A DNA stretch of 64,000 nt from Paenibacillus massiliensis subsp. panacisoli DSM 21345 (GTDB lineage Bacteria; Bacillota; Bacilli; Paenibacillales; Paenibacillaceae). Under the pieces are notes generated by a model. It did no database searches. It saw only the letters and a list, made by a program, of their open reading frames with translations, and was not told the origin of the DNA. This document shows, piece after piece, positions 54,289 to 63,765 of the stretch. The position numbers were made by a program, and so were the translations under genes. Within the stretch, counting starts at the first letter, position 1. Every line of letters starts with the position of its first letter. The DNA lies in the NCBI RefSeq assembly GCF_000426545.1, contig NZ_AUFO01000020.1, positions 1 to 64,000 on the forward strand, read 5' to 3'.

Positions 54289-54654
54289 TTACGAGTGGGA
54301 GAGATCCTCAATCGCCTGAATAGCTAGTTTCAACGCTGTAAGTCTTCTTTCTAAAAGAGTTCTTTGTGGACTACGAGCCTTGGATTTAGCATAGCTACTT
54401 TCAACGGATGAGGTTAATCCAGTAAGAACTGTGAGAGCTTCTACTAAATCTTTATCGGTGTAATGATAAGGTTTTTGATTCCATGCGTTTTCCAGAATAG
54501 CCAAGCCGATCTGAACAGCCTGGAGTCGTTTCCGTACTAGGGTTGTATTTGCGCCACTTTGTGTCATCTGAGACAAGGCATTCTCTAGCTTGTTGATTGT
54601 CGATTGCAGCGATTTTGTTGACTCCAATTTATCCGCATTAGTGATATCCTCCAA
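54289..54654 (-). CDS. Hypothetical helical protein with internal duplication
   Basis: A 121-residue, all-helical, soluble protein. It appears to be built of two related halves: NTTLVRKRLQAVQIGLAILEN (residues 36-56) and QRTLLERRLTALKLAIQAIED (97-117) share most positions, each after a helix with a small residue pattern. No family known to me. ATG 54654 has only a weak ribosome site (AAGGACGG). It stands alone between the cupin and the AraC gene. Confidence 0.7.
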   Translation of the reverse strand: MEDITNADKLESTKSLQSTINKLENALSQMTQSGANTTLVRKRLQAVQIGLAILENAWNQKPYHYTDKDLVEALTVLTGLTSSVESSYAKSKARSPQRTLLERRLTALKLAIQAIEDLSHS

Positions 54655-54756
54655 GTATGTACCGTCCTTTCTTCTTATCTGAATATATTGATTTGGATAG
54701 AAAGTCTTATATAGCAGCTAACAACCTTTAAAATGACTAACAACTTGTAAAGCCAT

Positions 54757-55668
54757 TCACTGCTTATGACGACGATATTCCTTAGGGGTGGTCTGATGAT
54801 GCTTCTTGAAGGACTGGATGTAATGATTCACATGATTGAACCCAACTCGCTCGGCGATCTCGGTAATTGTGTATTCAGTAGTATTTAAGAGCTCGCAGCT
54901 TCTTTTAATCCGGTACTGAATCAGGTAGGCGTATGGAGTCATGTGAATGCTTTTTTTGAAGCTGCGCGTGCACTCCGAAATACTCAAATGCGCGATATCA
55001 GCAATTTCCTTCAACGTAATAGGATGTGTGTAGTTCTTATGAATGAAGGTTAGCATGAGCTGCAGCCTTTCCTGTTGTAATCGGTTGTGTCTGGAGGACT
55101 CCTCAGTATCCAAGGTTATATTGGAAATGAGAATTAGCCAGAGCTGCACAGTTTTTATAGAAACTTCATATTGCCATCCCCAGACTGCCTTCGTCTCAAA
55201 TTCCTTCTTCATATCCCAAAGAATCTGTAGAAATTCGCTTTGCCAATTCGCATCACCTCGGATGTCCAGACACAACAGGGAGGAGTTCGTTACGGGAAGT
55301 ACATAGCTTTTCTCCATCGCACTATCCGAATAGAAAGCGAGCAGCTTCTCTGGAAAATTAAAGCTTACATACTGGCCATCAGAAGTAAGCTGAGTAACGA
55401 TGTGAAGGATACTTTTATTAATGAAAATTGCTTGTCCTGCTTCTAGATCATAATTAATTCCGTTGATTTGAATCGTTAATTTGCCTCTGGTCACTAATGT
55501 AATCTGCAATTCCTCGTGCCAGTGCAGATCGTTGAACCCTCTGCCTGGAGGGATCGATTCATGCAACGTATGCGTGTACATAATGTATGGGAACGTCTCA
55601 TCAGGATACTGAATGGTTTCGTGTAATGGCTTTTTCAAAGTACCGCTCCTTAGTTGACGATATTTCAA
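54757..55668 (-). CDS. AraC-family transcriptional regulator
   Basis: A 303-residue regulator. The cupin part is at residues 36-90 (LHWHEELQITLVTRGKLTIQINGINYDLEAGQAIFINKSILHIVTQL) and the double HTH at 205-300 (ITLKEIADIAHLSISECTRSFKKSIHMTPYAYLIQYRI and ITEIAERVGFNHVNHYIQSFKKHHQTTPKEYRRHK). It is divergent from the EamA transporter gene and probably controls it. ATG 55668 follows AAGGAGCGG. Confidence 0.92.
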   Translation of the reverse strand: MKYRQLRSGTLKKPLHETIQYPDETFPYIMYTHTLHESIPPGRGFNDLHWHEELQITLVTRGKLTIQINGINYDLEAGQAIFINKSILHIVTQLTSDGQYVSFNFPEKLLAFYSDSAMEKSYVLPVTNSSLLCLDIRGDANWQSEFLQILWDMKKEFETKAVWGWQYEVSIKTVQLWLILISNITLDTEESSRHNRLQQERLQLMLTFIHKNYTHPITLKEIADIAHLSISECTRSFKKSIHMTPYAYLIQYRIKRSCELLNTTEYTITEIAERVGFNHVNHYIQSFKKHHQTTPKEYRRHKQ

Positions 55669-55774
55669 TATTAATTAGAGATATAATTGCACAATCCAGG
55701 CGATGATGGTGATATTATTATATCCAGCTTCGGCTTATCTGTGCACAGATAATCGTCAACGTCTTGGAGGAAGT

Positions 55775-56683
55775 ATGTCAAAAATCATGAAATCTAGCTT
55801 TTCGTCTCATCCGTACATGTTATTGTTTATCAGTATTCTGTCTGTCTCGATCTCTTCTATTATGATAAAATTTTCAGATACGCCTACTTCTGTGGCAGGG
55901 ATGTATAGATTGTTCATAGCTGTCATACTTATGCTCGCTATTGTGCCTAGGAGGTCGCTTCGCTCCTTGAAGATGAACAAGAAGGACTGGGGTCTGGTCA
56001 CTCTGGCTGGGCTATTTCTGGGGCTACACTTTTTATTTTGGATGGAATCCCTGGTTCATACCTCGGTTGCCAGCTCCATGGTTATCTTAGCCCTGCAGCC
56101 ATTGTTTGTTATGATTGGTTCATACCTTCTGTTCAAGGAGCAAGTGAGCCGGCTGACGATTCTTTGCCTGATTGTTGCTCTGCTTGGTTCCATCGTGATT
56201 GCATGGGGGGACATCGGCGTGTCAGCAGCAGCATTGCTGGGAGACGGCTTATCGTTAATAGGTACACTTTTCGTCTCAATGTATCTGCTGGTAGGGCAGA
56301 AGGTAAGCCACAAAATCCATGCCAATATATACAGCATTATTGTATTCTTGATTGGCGGCACCGTCATGCTCATCTACAACCTGATTCATGACTACTCACT
56401 CATTGCATACAGTGCGTCAGATTGGACTTATTTCTTACTGCTTGCTGTAATCCCAACAATTTTTGGACAGTATCTTTTTAATCTATTGTTACACTCCATC
56501 GGGGCGACTACAGTCTGGGTAGGTATTATTGGCGAGCCAGTTCTAGCCATTATTCTGGCGTATTTGTTACTAGGGGAGCATATTTCCTGGTTGCAGCTGA
56601 CAGGTGGCTTGATGACCTTATTGGGGATGGGCTTGTATTTCTGGTCCAAATCGCTCAAATATAAGCTTCAGAGCAACCATTAA
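55775..56683 (+). CDS. EamA-family (DMT) transporter
   Basis: A 302-residue drug/metabolite transporter with ten hydrophobic helices arranged as two EamA domains (second starts near [28 protein letters not shown]). Typical motifs: [26 protein letters not shown] and [21 protein letters not shown]. Such proteins export amino acids, drugs or nucleotides. ATG 55775 follows TTGGAGGAAGT; the frame is open upstream to 55703 but lacks a ribosome site. Likely controlled by the divergent AraC-type regulator. csaA follows 35 bp later. Confidence 0.9.
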   Translation: MSKIMKSSFSSHPYMLLFISILSVSISSIMIKFSDTPTSVAGMYRLFIAVILMLAIVPRRSLRSLKMNKKDWGLVTLAGLFLGLHFLFWMESLVHTSVASSMVILALQPLFVMIGSYLLFKEQVSRLTILCLIVALLGSIVIAWGDIGVSAAALLGDGLSLIGTLFVSMYLLVGQKVSHKIHANIYSIIVFLIGGTVMLIYNLIHDYSLIAYSASDWTYFLLLAVIPTIFGQYLFNLLLHSIGATTVWVGIIGEPVLAIILAYLLLGEHISWLQLTGGLMTLLGMGLYFWSKSLKYKLQSNH

Positions 56684-56718
56684 GAGTTGTACATTTTAAT
56701 CTAGAAGGAGAAGGAACA

Positions 56719-57051
56719 ATGGCCACAATAGATGATTTCCTAAAGCTTGATCTTCGTGTCGGGACGATTACGCAAGCGGAATTTTTTGCAGAAGCCAAAA
56801 TACCTGCGATCAAGCTGCAAATTGATTTTGGAGCGGAGATAGGGGTTAAGGCATCCAGCGCGCAAATTACCCAACGCTATAAGGCTGAGGAACTGATTGG
56901 AAAGCAGGTGGTATGCGTGGTTAACTTCCCGCCCCGCCGCATAGCTGGCTTCAAATCTGAAGTATTGGTGCTAGGCGGTGTACCGGAAAAAGGGGATGTT
57001 GTGCTGCTACAACCAGATATGCCTTTAGCGAATGGCACAATCATTGGCTAG
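56719..57051 (+). CDS. csaA: tRNA-binding protein CsaA
   Basis: A 110-residue OB-fold protein of the CsaA/EMAP-II family that binds tRNA and has chaperone-like activity for secretion in Bacillus. The whole protein is recognisable: [58 protein letters not shown], and the end [19 protein letters not shown]. It lies 35 bp after the EamA gene on the same strand and may be co-transcribed with it. ATG 56719 follows AAGGAGAAGG. Confidence 0.95.
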   Translation: MATIDDFLKLDLRVGTITQAEFFAEAKIPAIKLQIDFGAEIGVKASSAQITQRYKAEELIGKQVVCVVNFPPRRIAGFKSEVLVLGGVPEKGDVVLLQPDMPLANGTIIG

Positions 57052-57116
57052 CATACTTAGCTATGTAGGTACTAGTACAGCGTAGTAGTGCAATATCACA
57101 AGTAATGAAGACCCGG

Positions 57117-57150
57117 AGAGCAGTTGCCAAGCGCAGCTGCTCTATTTCTC
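57117..57150 (+). terminator. Rho-independent terminator after csaA
   Basis: Stem AGAGCAGTTGC/GCAGCTGCTCT (one G-T pair) with a short loop, followed by ATTTCTC. It lies 65 bp after the csaA stop. Confidence 0.7.
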
Positions 57151-57480
57151 GTTCATTTAGCAGGACGCTTATTAGCATGCATCAGCAGATTGAAGCAATA
57201 GCCCCATAGAGTGATTTCAGTAGTGTTCACCAAGTTGTCAGAAAGAAATGGTCCTTTCTTGAACATTTAGGTACGAAGTTGTGTCATGAATTGAATTACT
57301 GAAAATTGCAGATAAAATAATTTTAAATATTTCATTTTGTCATGCTGCTAATAGATTGGCCAATTCTATATTCAAATTCGTTCTGGTCAAAGTGCTAGCT
57401 TTGCTTGTGAAAAAAATATCTTTCCAAGACAGACAAGTATGCTATGAAAATTAAAAGAGAGGTAGAAGGAGGTAGTACAT
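57151..57480. other. Promoter region of the cyd operon
   Basis: A 330-bp spacer that is AT-rich in its last half. A half-site TTGTGAA near 57409 resembles half of the Rex/FNR operator, but the matching second half is absent, so no site is claimed. AGAAGGAGG precedes the cydA start. Confidence 0.5.
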
Positions 57481-58845
57481 ATGGCTGTGGATACAGTGTT
57501 GTGGAGTCAGCTGACTACAGGAATGACTTTAGCGTTTCATGCTATTTTTGCCACTCTTGGAGTCGGGATTCCGCTGATGATCTCCATCGCAGAATTCATT
57601 GGCATTCGTAAGAAGGACCCTCATTATGCGCTGATGGCCAAAAGGTGGTCACGCGGATTTGTCATTTCCGTGGCCGTGGGCGTTGTGACAGGAACAGCGA
57701 TCTCGCTGCAGCTCGCACTAATTTGGCCCCATTTTATGAAGCTGGCGGGGAATGTCATTGCACTTCCGTTATTTTTGGAGGTGTTCGCGTTCTTCTTTGA
57801 AGCGATCTTCCTCGGAATCTATCTGTATACGTGGGACCGATTCAAAAATCCCTATATTCATTGGCTGCTAACGATTCCGATCGTCATAGGAGCAGGCATG
57901 TCTGCTGTTTTTATCACGACAGTGAACGGCTTCATGAACCAGCCCGCAGGCTTTGCGATGGAAGCTGGACAATTTACGGCAGTCGATCCGATCCAAGCGA
58001 TGCTGAATACAGCAACGTTCTCCAAGGTGTTCCACGTACTCAGCTCGGCCTATTTAACAGGAGCTGCTCTATTAGCTGGAATTGCGGCCTTTACGATGCT
58101 GCGAAAGGGAGTATCCCCGTACCATAAAAAAGCCTTGAACCTCATGATGGCCGTGGTGCTGCTGTTCGGTATGCTGAACACTTTGGCTGGGGACCTGTCC
58201 GCCAAGTTTTTGGCAGAGCACCAGCCAGAGAAGCTTGCAGCAGCCGAGTGGCATTTTGAGACGGAGAGTGGGGCAGATTTGATTTTGCTAGGCTGGCTGA
58301 ATGCAGAGCGTGAAATATTTGGGGCCATCCACCTGCCGAAGGTACTGAGCTTTCTGGCCTTTGGAGACTTTAATGCCGAGGTAACGGGTCTGGAGGAATT
58401 CCCGGTAAATGAGTGGCCGCCGCTGCTTGTACATTATCTGTTTGATCTTATGGCTGGTATCGGGTTCGCGTTGTTGGCTATTTCGCTCCTGTACTTCCTA
58501 TTTGTGATCTGGAAAAAGCGCAATGCCCTGAACAAGTGGCTGCTTCGCTTGATTGCACTGGGAGCACCGCTCGCATTTATGGGTGTGGAGCTAGGCTGGT
58601 TCTATGCAGAGCTGGGACGTCAGCCATGGATTATTCGTGGATATATGCGTGTGGAGGAAGCAGCTACTTCATCACCGAGTGTAAGAGTGTTGTTCTTCCT
58701 CTTCCTGCTTCTGTATATTCTGCTGGGTGCGATGTGTGTCGTTGTACTTCGGCGTTTGTTCAGAAATAACCCAGCTGAAGCGGAGATCGAAAATTGGGCG
58801 TTAGCGAAGCCCAAGGAATCTGAGGGGAAAGGTGAATCCATATGA
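57481..58845 (+). CDS. cydA: Cytochrome bd/bb'-type quinol oxidase subunit I
   Basis: A 454-residue membrane oxidase subunit with nine or so helices. Haem ligand His20 (LAFHAIF), the acidic pair in LEVFAFFFEAIFLG, a His in FSKVFHVLSSAYLTG, and the closing GWFYAELGRQPWIIRGYMR are visible. The short Q-loop and the start (LTTGMTLAFHAIFATLGVGIPLM) resemble the YthA/CbdA branch (Geobacillus bb'-type oxidase), not the E. coli-type CydA. It reduces oxygen with quinol. cydB overlaps by 4 bp (ATGA). ATG 57481 follows GAAGGAGG. Confidence 0.92.
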   Translation: MAVDTVLWSQLTTGMTLAFHAIFATLGVGIPLMISIAEFIGIRKKDPHYALMAKRWSRGFVISVAVGVVTGTAISLQLALIWPHFMKLAGNVIALPLFLEVFAFFFEAIFLGIYLYTWDRFKNPYIHWLLTIPIVIGAGMSAVFITTVNGFMNQPAGFAMEAGQFTAVDPIQAMLNTATFSKVFHVLSSAYLTGAALLAGIAAFTMLRKGVSPYHKKALNLMMAVVLLFGMLNTLAGDLSAKFLAEHQPEKLAAAEWHFETESGADLILLGWLNAEREIFGAIHLPKVLSFLAFGDFNAEVTGLEEFPVNEWPPLLVHYLFDLMAGIGFALLAISLLYFLFVIWKKRNALNKWLLRLIALGAPLAFMGVELGWFYAELGRQPWIIRGYMRVEEAATSSPSVRVLFFLFLLLYILLGAMCVVVLRRLFRNNPAEAEIENWALAKPKESEGKGESI

Positions 58846-59858
58846 TGAGCTACGAATTAATAGGTATCACGGTACTATGGCTATTCTTGTACGGCTATCT
58901 AATTGTAGCTTCCATTGATTTTGGTGCAGGCTTCTTCGCCTTTTATGCTCGATTAACGAAGCAGGATCACCTGATCAATCGTCTGATCTCTCGTTATCTA
59001 TCCCCTGTATGGGAGATTACCAATGTGTTTTTTGTCTTCTTCTATATTGGCATCGTCGGCTTCTTTCCTGATACAGCCTATTATTATGGCTCTGCGCTGC
59101 TGGTGCCGGGCAGTATTGCGGTTATTCTGCTTGCCATCCGGGGTTCGTTTTATGCCTTTGAGAACTACGGCTCGAAGAAGAATATAGTCTATCTGTTTTT
59201 ATACGGCGCATCAGGCCTGCTGATCCCGGCTTCGCTGTCCGTAGCGCTAACACTGTCGGAAGGGGGCTTTATCGTCAAGCAAGGCGAGGTGGTAGCTCTG
59301 GATTATTGGGTTCTGCTTACCAGCCCATTGTCATGGAGCATCGTTGGCTTGGCGATCGTCTCGGTGCTGTTCATCAGCGCATCATTCTTGGCCTTTTACG
59401 CTTCCCGTGCTGAGGATCATGCTGCTCTGCAGTTGATCCGGACCTATGCACTCTTTTGGAGTACACCAACGATTGTCATAGCCCTAACAGCTTTTATATA
59501 TATCGGACAGCACAATGCACGACATTTCCAGAACATGATGGATCTATGGTGGCTGCTCGCTCTTTCTGTCGCCTTCTTCATGATCGCCATGTGGCTCTTG
59601 TACAATGGACGCCGCTATGGACTAGCTTTTATATGTGTCATGCTGCAATTTTTCTGTGCCTTCTTTGCATACGGGATTGGGCAGTATCCTTACATTCTCG
59701 ATCCGTACATTACCATTCAGAGCGGTGCAACTTCACCTGCAATGGGTATTGCACTTGTTATTGTGTTTATTGGCGGGCTATGCCTCCTCATTCCGTCTCT
59801 CATTCTGGTATTCAGACTGTTCTTGTTTGATGCGGATTATGTGAAAGGAAGAAAGTAA
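58842..59858 (+). CDS. cydB: Cytochrome bd/bb'-type quinol oxidase subunit II
   Basis: A 338-residue membrane protein of about eight helices, the partner of the preceding subunit. Start region YELIGITVLWLFLYGYLIVASIDFGAGFFAFYARLT has the family pattern ('DFGAG'), and ITNVFFVFFYIGIVGFFPDTAYYYG and the last helices are conserved-looking. The ATG overlaps the cydA stop (ATGA), so the two are translationally coupled. Expected to be needed for assembly of the haem-bearing subunit. Confidence 0.92.
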   Translation: MMSYELIGITVLWLFLYGYLIVASIDFGAGFFAFYARLTKQDHLINRLISRYLSPVWEITNVFFVFFYIGIVGFFPDTAYYYGSALLVPGSIAVILLAIRGSFYAFENYGSKKNIVYLFLYGASGLLIPASLSVALTLSEGGFIVKQGEVVALDYWVLLTSPLSWSIVGLAIVSVLFISASFLAFYASRAEDHAALQLIRTYALFWSTPTIVIALTAFIYIGQHNARHFQNMMDLWWLLALSVAFFMIAMWLLYNGRRYGLAFICVMLQFFCAFFAYGIGQYPYILDPYITIQSGATSPAMGIALVIVFIGGLCLLIPSLILVFRLFLFDADYVKGRK

Positions 59859-59923
59859 GTGGATGTAGTGATAACGATAAGGTCATTTCTTGGCAAATAT
59901 CTGTGTAAAGGAGGAAGGCTTGG

Positions 59924-61753
59924 GTGAACAGGAAAGCCGGTCTCTTGTCTCAGGAGCTATCGAAGCAAAGGAAGCATCTCATTCTCCTTGCGATCATTTC
60001 ACTCATGCTTGGCATAGCCATTATTGCTCAATCTGCGCTACTTGCCGAAGCAGTCCAGAAGATTTTTGTGGAAGGTGCTTCATTATCCTCCGTTATGATC
60101 TTACTTGGTATATTGCTGGCTGTTATGACGTTGCGTGTACTGTTGTCATACGGCAACGGCAAAGTAGGCCTCTATATGGCTGGTCATGCGAAGACAAATA
60201 TGCGGGCAAAGGTGCTGCAGCGTCTCACGCATGCCACCATGACTTCAACGCTTCGTGGTCAGACAGGAGGCAGGGTCAGCCTTGCACTCGATGCAGTGGA
60301 TGAGGGGGATAGTTATTTCAGCCAGTACATGCCTCGTATGCTGGAGGCTGCCATCATTCCGATTCTGATTTTGGTGGTTGTCTTTACGCAGCATGCGAAT
60401 TCCGGCTTCATTATGCTATTCACGGCTCCTTTTATACCGCTGTTCATGATTCTGGTGGGGTTGAAGACGAGAAATAAATCAGAGGAAAAGTTCGCGCAGC
60501 TGGCCGAATTCTCCGGCACATTCCTGGATTCCCTTCAAGGGCTGGTAACGTTGAAATTATACGGTCGCGCTCATCGTCAGACGGCGGAGATTGAGCGCAG
60601 TAGCCTGAATTATCGTGACGCGACAATGGGTATCTTGCGAATCGCATTTACGAACACATTCATGCTCGAATCCATTGTTATGCTAAGTATAGGTATTGTC
60701 GCGCTTGAGCTTGCCATACAGCTACTCGTGTTCAAAGCGCTTAACTTCCACACAGCCTTCTTCATCCTGTTGCTGGTTCCCGAATTCTACAGCCTGCTGA
60801 AGAATACAGGAACTGCTTTCCACAGTGGGCGGACCAGCATGGGGGCGATTCGTAAAGTAGAGGAGCTGCTTGTGGAGACAAGCAATGAACGTGCAGCAGT
60901 AGATTCTAAGGAGGAAACAGGCAGCAGGGCAGAGGGGAGCAACCACGCAGAGCAACCGACACAGGCCAATAAGCAGATTAGAAAGTTAGATGAAGCACTG
61001 CTGGCCACGTCACCCTCCATCGAATTGGACCATGTTCAATTTGACTATGGTACGGGTTCATTCCAGCTTGTAACAGGCTCCGTGTCGTTGGCTCCAGGAG
61101 AGCATATTGCTATTGTTGGAAAGAGTGGCTCAGGCAAAACAACTCTACTTCATCTCATTGCAGGATTGCTGAAGCCGACAGCAGGGGCAATTCTGGTCAA
61201 TGGAAGTCCCTTGCAGCAATACGACGAGTCAGATTGGTATAAGGGTATAAGCTACATCACCCAGCATCCGTATATTTTCGCCGGCACGCTGGCTGATAAT
61301 ATTGCGATCGGTGCTGGTCCGAACGTGTCCAGGGAAGAGATCAAGGCAGCGGCTATAGCGGCTGGCCTTGCTTCTGTTGTTGATAATTTGCAGCAGGGAT
61401 ACGATACCTATGTCGGTGAAGGGGGCAGAGGGCTGTCAGGTGGTGAGAAGCAGCGGCTGGCCCTGGCACGGGCTTTTTTGAAGCGGCCTAGTATCATCTT
61501 GTTTGATGAACCTACAGTAGGACTAGACCTCTACACGGAACGTATCTTGCAGCAGTCTATAGCTACATTGTCTCAATCAGCGACGACCATTACGGTTGCG
61601 CATCGACTATACACCATTCAACATGCGGATCAGATTCTGTTCATGGATAATGGCAAGATCGTGGATTCTGGTCGTCATGAGGAGCTTTTGGAGCGATTGT
61701 CTCCATATGCCGAGCTGGTGAGTGCACAACGAGGAGGGGATGGACATGAATGA
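59924..61753 (+). CDS. cydD: Thiol reductant ABC exporter subunit CydD
   Basis: A 609-residue ABC half-transporter with six helices and an ATPase: Walker A GKSGSGKTT, signature LSGGEKQR, Walker B IILFDEPTVGLD. The N-terminal sequence (LSQELSKQRKHLILLAIISLMLGIAIIAQSALLAEAVQ) is of the CydD kind. With CydC it exports cysteine or glutathione to the outer face, needed for assembly of cytochrome bd. A 60-residue charged insertion (about 320-365; EERAAVDS..., EQPTQANKQ) precedes the ATPase. GTG 59924 follows AAAGGAGGAAGG. Confidence 0.9.
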   Translation: MNRKAGLLSQELSKQRKHLILLAIISLMLGIAIIAQSALLAEAVQKIFVEGASLSSVMILLGILLAVMTLRVLLSYGNGKVGLYMAGHAKTNMRAKVLQRLTHATMTSTLRGQTGGRVSLALDAVDEGDSYFSQYMPRMLEAAIIPILILVVVFTQHANSGFIMLFTAPFIPLFMILVGLKTRNKSEEKFAQLAEFSGTFLDSLQGLVTLKLYGRAHRQTAEIERSSLNYRDATMGILRIAFTNTFMLESIVMLSIGIVALELAIQLLVFKALNFHTAFFILLLVPEFYSLLKNTGTAFHSGRTSMGAIRKVEELLVETSNERAAVDSKEETGSRAEGSNHAEQPTQANKQIRKLDEALLATSPSIELDHVQFDYGTGSFQLVTGSVSLAPGEHIAIVGKSGSGKTTLLHLIAGLLKPTAGAILVNGSPLQQYDESDWYKGISYITQHPYIFAGTLADNIAIGAGPNVSREEIKAAAIAAGLASVVDNLQQGYDTYVGEGGRGLSGGEKQRLALARAFLKRPSIILFDEPTVGLDLYTERILQQSIATLSQSATTITVAHRLYTIQHADQILFMDNGKIVDSGRHEELLERLSPYAELVSAQRGGDGHE

Positions 61754-63479
61754 TCTAGCTATGTTAGCCAAAGCAATGGTTCAGGAACGCAAGGACATCC
61801 TCTTGTCCATCCTGGGTGGATTTGTAGCAGGCATCGCAGGTGTGGCGCTGTTCTCGGCAAGTGGTTATTTGATCTCCCAGACGGTGTTCGCGCCGCCGCT
61901 CTACACGTTGATTGTACTGACATCGGTAATCAAATTGCTCGGTTTGCTTCGGGCTGCGACCCGTTACGGTGAACGCCTGTATTCCCATCGTGCGACCTTT
62001 TCCATACTTAGCCGCTTGCGTACATCTTTTTTTGCGAGGCTGATTCCACTAACTCCCCGTCTATTGAATACAAAACGGAGTGGGGATCTGCTTGCCCGAA
62101 TTGTGGGGGATGTGGAAAGCTTACAGCATTATTTCCTGCGTGTGGCATATCCGCCCATCATTGTAGTCGTCGTCTTTTTGTCTACCGTACTGTTTACATT
62201 AGCATTTTCAGTATGGATTGCCGGTGTGCTCGTATTAGGGATGCTGGCTACTGCTGTGATCGTTCCAGGCATTGTCTTGCTGGGACAGAGAAGCATACAG
62301 GAGCGTGTTCGCCAGCAACGTGCCGCATTATCAACTGAGGTGACCGAGATGCTATATGGATTCCGTGATCTGAAGGTACACGGTCAGCTTACAGAGCGTG
62401 AGCATAAGCTCCAGCATGCATCCGCTACATTAGGTACGGAGCAGGAACGAGCAGCGGGTCATTTGCTAATGGGACAGTCCCTGCACGCTTTGGTCACGTT
62501 TTTTGTCTCATGGAGTGTGCTCGCACTAGGTGCTTATCTCATTCAGGAGGGAGAGCTGGCAGGCGTATTTCTTGCCATGCTTGTCATGACCTCGCTCACC
62601 GTATTTGAGGAAGCGGCGGCTATGGCGACATTGCCCGTCTACAAGCAGGATAGCGAGCATGCAGCCAGAAGACTGTCAGAGACGGTGCAGACCGAACAAT
62701 TTCAGATATCCCAGTCAAGCGGCACCCTATCTGCCCATCAAGCAATCTCTATCGAACTATCACATGTTACATTTCAGCATGAGGGGGAGTGGCGACCAGC
62801 ACTTAGAGATGTATCCTTTCATATCACACCAGGCTCGAAGACAGCGATCGTTGGGCCAAGCGGGTCAGGTAAATCCACTATTATGGAGCTTCTACTCAAG
62901 CTTCACATGCCCACAGAAGGCAAGATTCGGTTGAATAATACAGCAATTCAGGAACTGGATGAAGCGGGCATATGGCAGAGGTCTAATGTTGTTCTGCAGA
63001 AGAGCCATTTCTTCCGTGGAACGATTCGGGATAACCTGTTACTGGATCATGGGGAGTATACGGATGAAGAATTACTGGATACGCTAAATAAAGTGCAATT
63101 ACCGAATAGAGCGCTGACGGATCTAGTGTATGAGAAAGGAGAGAACCTATCGGATGGTGAGATGCAGCGACTGGCTTTGGCACGTGCACTGCTGCGCAAA
63201 GGAAGACTATGGCTTCTGGATGAGCCTACGTCCTCGCTAGATTATGTAACCGAGGCACGAGTGTTGAAGCATCTGTATGAGAAGGCTGCGGATGACACGA
63301 TAATTCTGATCTGTCACCGACTGATTGGACTGGAGGACATGGATCAGATTATTGTGCTGGACCAGGGAAGGGTAATAGAATCCGGTTCGTATGCAGAGCT
63401 GATGCACAGACAAGGATATTTCTATGAAATGAAGCAAATTGAGAGGGATATCATTGGTGAAGCTGGAGGGAGAGATTGA
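61746..63479 (+). CDS. cydC: Thiol reductant ABC exporter subunit CydC
   Basis: A 577-residue partner of CydD. Its membrane part has the CydC pattern SGYLISQTVFAPPLYTLIVLTSVIKLLGLLRAATRYGERLYSHRATF (RYGERL). The ATPase has Walker A GPSGSGKST, Walker B LWLLDEPTSSLD and an atypical signature LSDGEMQR in place of LSGGE. ATG 61746 follows GAGGAGGGG, overlapping the CydD end by 8 bp. With CydABD it completes a cydABDC set in order. A terminator lies 100 bp later. Confidence 0.9.
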   Translation: MNDLAMLAKAMVQERKDILLSILGGFVAGIAGVALFSASGYLISQTVFAPPLYTLIVLTSVIKLLGLLRAATRYGERLYSHRATFSILSRLRTSFFARLIPLTPRLLNTKRSGDLLARIVGDVESLQHYFLRVAYPPIIVVVVFLSTVLFTLAFSVWIAGVLVLGMLATAVIVPGIVLLGQRSIQERVRQQRAALSTEVTEMLYGFRDLKVHGQLTEREHKLQHASATLGTEQERAAGHLLMGQSLHALVTFFVSWSVLALGAYLIQEGELAGVFLAMLVMTSLTVFEEAAAMATLPVYKQDSEHAARRLSETVQTEQFQISQSSGTLSAHQAISIELSHVTFQHEGEWRPALRDVSFHITPGSKTAIVGPSGSGKSTIMELLLKLHMPTEGKIRLNNTAIQELDEAGIWQRSNVVLQKSHFFRGTIRDNLLLDHGEYTDEELLDTLNKVQLPNRALTDLVYEKGENLSDGEMQRLALARALLRKGRLWLLDEPTSSLDYVTEARVLKHLYEKAADDTIILICHRLIGLEDMDQIIVLDQGRVIESGSYAELMHRQGYFYEMKQIERDIIGEAGGRD

Positions 63480-63765
63480 ACATTTCACCGATAAGAAACC
63501 TCATCCAGTCACAATGGGTGGCAAATTCAATGCGAGGTGTATGTACCTACAAGGATACTAATCCTCAAGAAGGCTCAAAAAGAACCTGAATCGTTACGAT
63601 TCAGGTTCTTTGATATTGCATATAAACGAGCATAATGTTATGATCAATCCACGCATATTACATGTCATATAGTCAAAGTTAACGCATCTTATATTTTTAA
63701 TTTACCATGCCGCTGGATGGTTGTCAAATGTTTTTTTCTCACATCAAGGGTTAGGAGAGATTTGA
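63480..63765. other. Intergenic stretch with terminator
   Basis: The hairpin at 63579-63611 is the only feature seen; the spacer to the next gene is AT-rich, with the ribosome site TAGGAGAG at 63752-63759. I looked for the rifamycin-associated element (a long GC-rich palindrome) and did not see one. Confidence 0.6.
63579..63613 (+). terminator. Rho-independent terminator of the cyd operon
   Basis: A 14-bp perfect stem, AAAGAACCTGAATC/GATTCAGGTTCTTT, with a 5-nt loop. It probably acts on both strands. Confidence 0.92.

Noticed and set aside
57400..57420. Rex/FNR-type operator ahead of cydA
   Set aside because: Only a TTGTGAA half-site is present; the matching TTCACAA is missing, so no operator is claimed.
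63480..63765. Rifamycin-associated element that would mark a rifampicin phosphotransferase
   Set aside because: No long GC-rich palindrome was found; only a normal terminator is present.
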